Shown piece by piece: positions 4,180 to 6,745 of a DNA stretch of 6,745 nt; position 1 is the stretch's first letter, and each line of letters begins with the position of its first letter. The notes under the pieces are model-generated. The model made no database searches and was not told the origin of the DNA. It saw nothing but the letters and a program-made list of their open reading frames with translations. Made by a program: the position numbers and the translations under genes. Source of the stretch: Lachnospiraceae bacterium (GTDB lineage: Bacteria; Bacillota; Clostridia; Lachnospirales; Lachnospiraceae); the NCBI GenBank assembly GCA_003488965.1, contig DNJW01000182.1:1-6745 (forward strand). Direction: 5' to 3'.

Positions 4180-6745
4180 TTACAATGTAATTTCCTCATG
4201 CAGCCGGAAAGAATAAATCACCCTCTCCTTTACTCTCTTTCCTGTCAGCTGCTGCAATGCCCTTGCATAATATTCCAGCTGTTTCTGATACTTCTGCACC
4301 AGCTCTTTTCCGTCATCCACCCTGTCGGTCTTATAATCCGCCACAACGATTTCCCCTTCTTCTTCAAAATAAACGTCAATAATTCCCTGTATCAGTACCA
4401 GCTCGCCGTCTGGGAATTTTTCGTTCAATTCCTTGGCCGGAAGTCCCAGCACAAAGGGCTGTTCCCGGTAAAGGCAGCCTTTTTTTCCTGCCGCTGCCAT
4501 ACGTCTTGCCAGATTGGTGGAAAGAAATGCCTGAATTGACGGCACGGATAGGACTTGGGCATATTCTGTGCTAAGCATCCCATCCTGTATCATTCTCTTT
4601 ATCTGTTCTTCCACTGGTTCTGCCTCTTCCCTAAAATCCATTAATTCCATTACTTTATGGAAAGCGGTTCCCCTTCCGGCGCCTCCCAGGCTTTCCTCCC
4701 CCTTCATAAACTTGGGTATATAGGGTATAACATTTTCCTCCTCATAAAGCCGGAAAGAAAAATCTTGTTCTTCCGTCTGTCCCGCTTTTTTCAATTCCGA
4801 CACTGTAGTCTTCGTATACAATTCCGCTAAATTGCTGTGTTTATAGGGCCAGGTAAAAATATTCGACATATTTGTCATCAACTCACTGTCCGCATCGGTC
4901 AATGGGCTGGAGCATTCCAATCTTTTCCGCAAGCCTTCCGCCATTATCTGTTCCCTTACTTCTGTCCCCATAAAATACTCATCGCCGATGATTTTGATTT
5001 CCAGCCGGGCATCTTTGCCGTTCCAATTCTCCGGCTCCGTTTCCGTTTTCCGTCCGGCTTCCTCAAAACGCTCCGTTTCTCCCGGCATCCCCGCAGCGGT
5101 TTTCTGTCCTGGCACTTCCAGTCCATATGCTTCCATAAGAGAGAGGAATGCCGGGTGGACTGCCAGTGCGGGAAGGAGAAAATCCAGGTAGCTTCCTGCC
5201 CCGGCCAGTTCCCCATACAAAAGCTGACTGTCTTTTGGCCGCATAGCTGCCGGAATCAGCATGGCCAGCTTCTTTTCCGGCTTGTCAATCAGCCCTGTCA
5301 GAATCAGCTTTTCCTTTGCCCGGGTCAGTGCTACATACAATATCCGCAGTTCCTCCCCAAGATTGTCAAGGCGCATTTTTTCCGCGATGATGTTTTTGCG
5401 TATGGTTCTTCCCTGCAGCCTGCGTTCCACATCCACATAATCTACTCCGATGCCCATATCCACATCAGCAATCATTTTCCCGTTTATATCCTGCATATTG
5501 AATTTCTTCCCAAGCCCGCAGACAAAACAGATTGGAAATTCCAGTCCTTTGCTCTTATGAATGCTCATAATCCGGACCACATCCGCATTTTCATCCAGAA
5601 TATTGGCCTCCCCATAGTCCACATCATACTTTTCCAGCTGCTCCATATATCGTATAAAATGAAACAATCCGTAATAACTGGTCTGCTCAAAATCAACCGC
5701 CTTTTCCAAAAGCATCTGCACATTCGCCCGCCTCTGCCCGCCTCCCGGCAGCGCGGAAACATAGTTCAGATAGCCCGTCTGTGTGACGATATCCTGCAAA
5801 AGCTCATGGATGGGCATATACACCGTTTTATCTCTATATTCCTCCAAAAAATGCAGAAAAGCCTTCACTTTATCCCGCAAACCCGCCTTTTCCGGAGAAT
5901 TTTCCTGCACCGCAGGAAGATTCTCCTTCCCAAAATCCTTCAGGCAGTCATACAAGCTCTTTTTCCGTTCTTTTTCCGCTCCCCTTATCCACGCTATTTC
6001 TTCATCCGAAAAACCGCCGAAGCAGGACTTCAATACACCGAACAGCGGAATATCCTGCCCCGGATTGTCCAGCACCCGCAGCAGCTGCAAAATCGTCCGT
6101 ATTTCCTTTGCCGCAAAATACCCTGTTTTGGACAGCACATGGGAAGGAATTCCCTCTTCCTTCAAAATACTCTTAAAATCCTCATCCCAGCCGGCATTGG
6201 TCCGAAGCAGTATAACAATATCCTTATAGGAAGCCTTCCGCAGCTTTCCTGTTGCCTTATCCGTTACCGGAAAATGCCCTACAAGCTCCTTGATGCGCTT
6301 TGCCGCCGCATAAGCTTCCCTCTGTCTGCCGGACAGTCCTTTTCTCCTAGTCTGTCCCCAATCTTCCGGGCTTTCCTTTTCCGTTTCTTCCTGCTCCCGG
6401 GCCGTATTCTCCGCCCCTTCCCCGTTCTCCGTTTCCGGCGCTTCTTTCTGCACCAGCAGAAATTCTGTATCGTTTACCGGGCATTCCTCCCCTCCATCAT
6501 GGTCCGGATATAACGCTCCCGGATAAAGAGCCGCTTCCCTGTCATATTCCACGCCGCCAAGCCTTCTTCCCATAATCCGGGAAAAAATAAAGTTTACGCT
6601 GTCTAATACCTCCCTCCTGCTGCGGAAATTCTTATGCAAATCAATCCGTTTTCTTTCCCCTCCGTCTTTCCCGTATGTTTCGTATTTCTCCATAAAAATT
6701 TCCGGCCTTGCCAGACGGAACTTGTAAATGCTCTGCTTTACATCC
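4180..6745 (-). CDS. addA: ATP-dependent helicase/nuclease subunit A, AddA (5' end beyond the window)
   Basis: AddA with AddB forms the helicase-nuclease that processes double-strand breaks to Chi-type sites for RecA recombination, the Firmicute counterpart of RecBCD. The frame is open to the right edge, so about 855 C-terminal residues are visible and the N-terminal Walker A half is missing; whole AddA proteins are about 1200 residues. Counting from the first visible residue, superfamily 1 motif III is the start itself (DVKQSIYKFRLARPEIF, residues 1-17). Motif IV is the NFRS at 39-42, motif V is SIHKSKGLEFP at 394-404, and motif VI is YVALTRAKEKL at 470-480. The C-terminal RecB-type nuclease is complete: GTAFHK (692-697), GIIDVYF (787-793), DYKTD (803-807; bases 4324-4338) and QLEYYA (822-827) carry its metal-binding and catalytic residues. 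Acidic or charged linkers near 97-130 and 545-575 look lineage-specific. An internal ATG at 6693 is not the true start. No terminator is obvious after the stop. Confidence 0.95.
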   Translation of the reverse strand, partial: DVKQSIYKFRLARPEIFMEKYETYGKDGGERKRIDLHKNFRSRREVLDSVNFIFSRIMGRRLGGVEYDREAALYPGALYPDHDGGEECPVNDTEFLLVQKEAPETENGEGAENTAREQEETEKESPEDWGQTRRKGLSGRQREAYAAAKRIKELVGHFPVTDKATGKLRKASYKDIVILLRTNAGWDEDFKSILKEEGIPSHVLSKTGYFAAKEIRTILQLLRVLDNPGQDIPLFGVLKSCFGGFSDEEIAWIRGAEKERKKSLYDCLKDFGKENLPAVQENSPEKAGLRDKVKAFLHFLEEYRDKTVYMPIHELLQDIVTQTGYLNYVSALPGGGQRRANVQMLLEKAVDFEQTSYYGLFHFIRYMEQLEKYDVDYGEANILDENADVVRIMSIHKSKGLEFPICFVCGLGKKFNMQDINGKMIADVDMGIGVDYVDVERRLQGRTIRKNIIAEKMRLDNLGEELRILYVALTRAKEKLILTGLIDKPEKKLAMLIPAAMRPKDSQLLYGELAGAGSYLDFLLPALAVHPAFLSLMEAYGLEVPGQKTAAGMPGETERFEEAGRKTETEPENWNGKDARLEIKIIGDEYFMGTEVREQIMAEGLRKRLECSSPLTDADSELMTNMSNIFTWPYKHSNLAELYTKTTVSELKKAGQTEEQDFSFRLYEEENVIPYIPKFMKGEESLGGAGRGTAFHKVMELMDFREEAEPVEEQIKRMIQDGMLSTEYAQVLSVPSIQAFLSTNLARRMAAAGKKGCLYREQPFVLGLPAKELNEKFPDGELVLIQGIIDVYFEEEGEIVVADYKTDRVDDGKELVQKYQKQLEYYARALQQLTGKRVKERVIYSFRLHEEITL

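Noticed and set aside
4114..4539. Plus-strand frame of 141 codons at the addA 3' end
   Set aside because: Most of it is antisense to the conserved AddA nuclease domain, and no translation signal precedes it.
4837..6513. Long plus-strand open frame of 558 codons
   Set aside because: It lies wholly antisense to addA, whose helicase and nuclease motifs are unambiguous. The predicted protein is rich in Phe, Pro, His, Arg and Ile with no domain and no Shine-Dalgarno.

Overview
The window looks like chromosomal DNA of a Gram-positive anaerobe of the class Clostridia, most likely Lachnospiraceae. This rests on an AddA-type (not RecB-type) helicase-nuclease, a soluble MCP-type signalling protein next to a FIST sensor, strong AAGGAG-type ribosome binding sites, consensus sigma-A promoters, and moderate G+C coding DNA with AT-rich gaps. 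The family assignment is inferred from protein style; no rRNA or marker gene is present to confirm it.

Layout. Positions 1-27 are the end of a repeat whose fuller copy lies at 3710-3920. Two possible sigma-A promoters follow, then a two-gene plus-strand operon: a stand-alone FIST sensory protein (178-1233) and a membrane-less MCP signalling protein (best start 1298, end 2245). A 17-bp hairpin at 2281-2320 closes this unit in the convergent gap. On the minus strand, a patatin-like acyl hydrolase (3679-2819) overlaps a DUF1810 protein (2832-2362) by 14 bp. A 500-bp gap (3680-4179) holds a 211-bp MITE-like palindromic element and, beyond it, a minus-strand promoter pointing at the patatin gene. 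The rest of the window (4180-6745) is the C-terminal two-thirds or so of addA, cut by the right edge.

How the genes may work together. FIST domains are sensory modules that in other bacteria are fused to MCP or cyclase outputs. Here the sensor and a bare MCP coiled-coil hairpin are separate, adjacent and probably co-transcribed, which suggests a two-protein cytoplasmic chemoreceptor. The patatin and DUF1810 genes look translationally coupled, but no common pathway can be read from the sequence. addA is the repair/recombination gene of the AddAB complex and appears unrelated to its neighbours.

The most unusual item is the palindromic element. It has 15-bp terminal inverted repeats, 31-bp inner arms and a central A-stem-T hairpin, and it lies between the likely patatin promoter and its ribosome binding site. 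A matching end lies upstream of the FIST operon, so it is probably a dispersed family in this genome.
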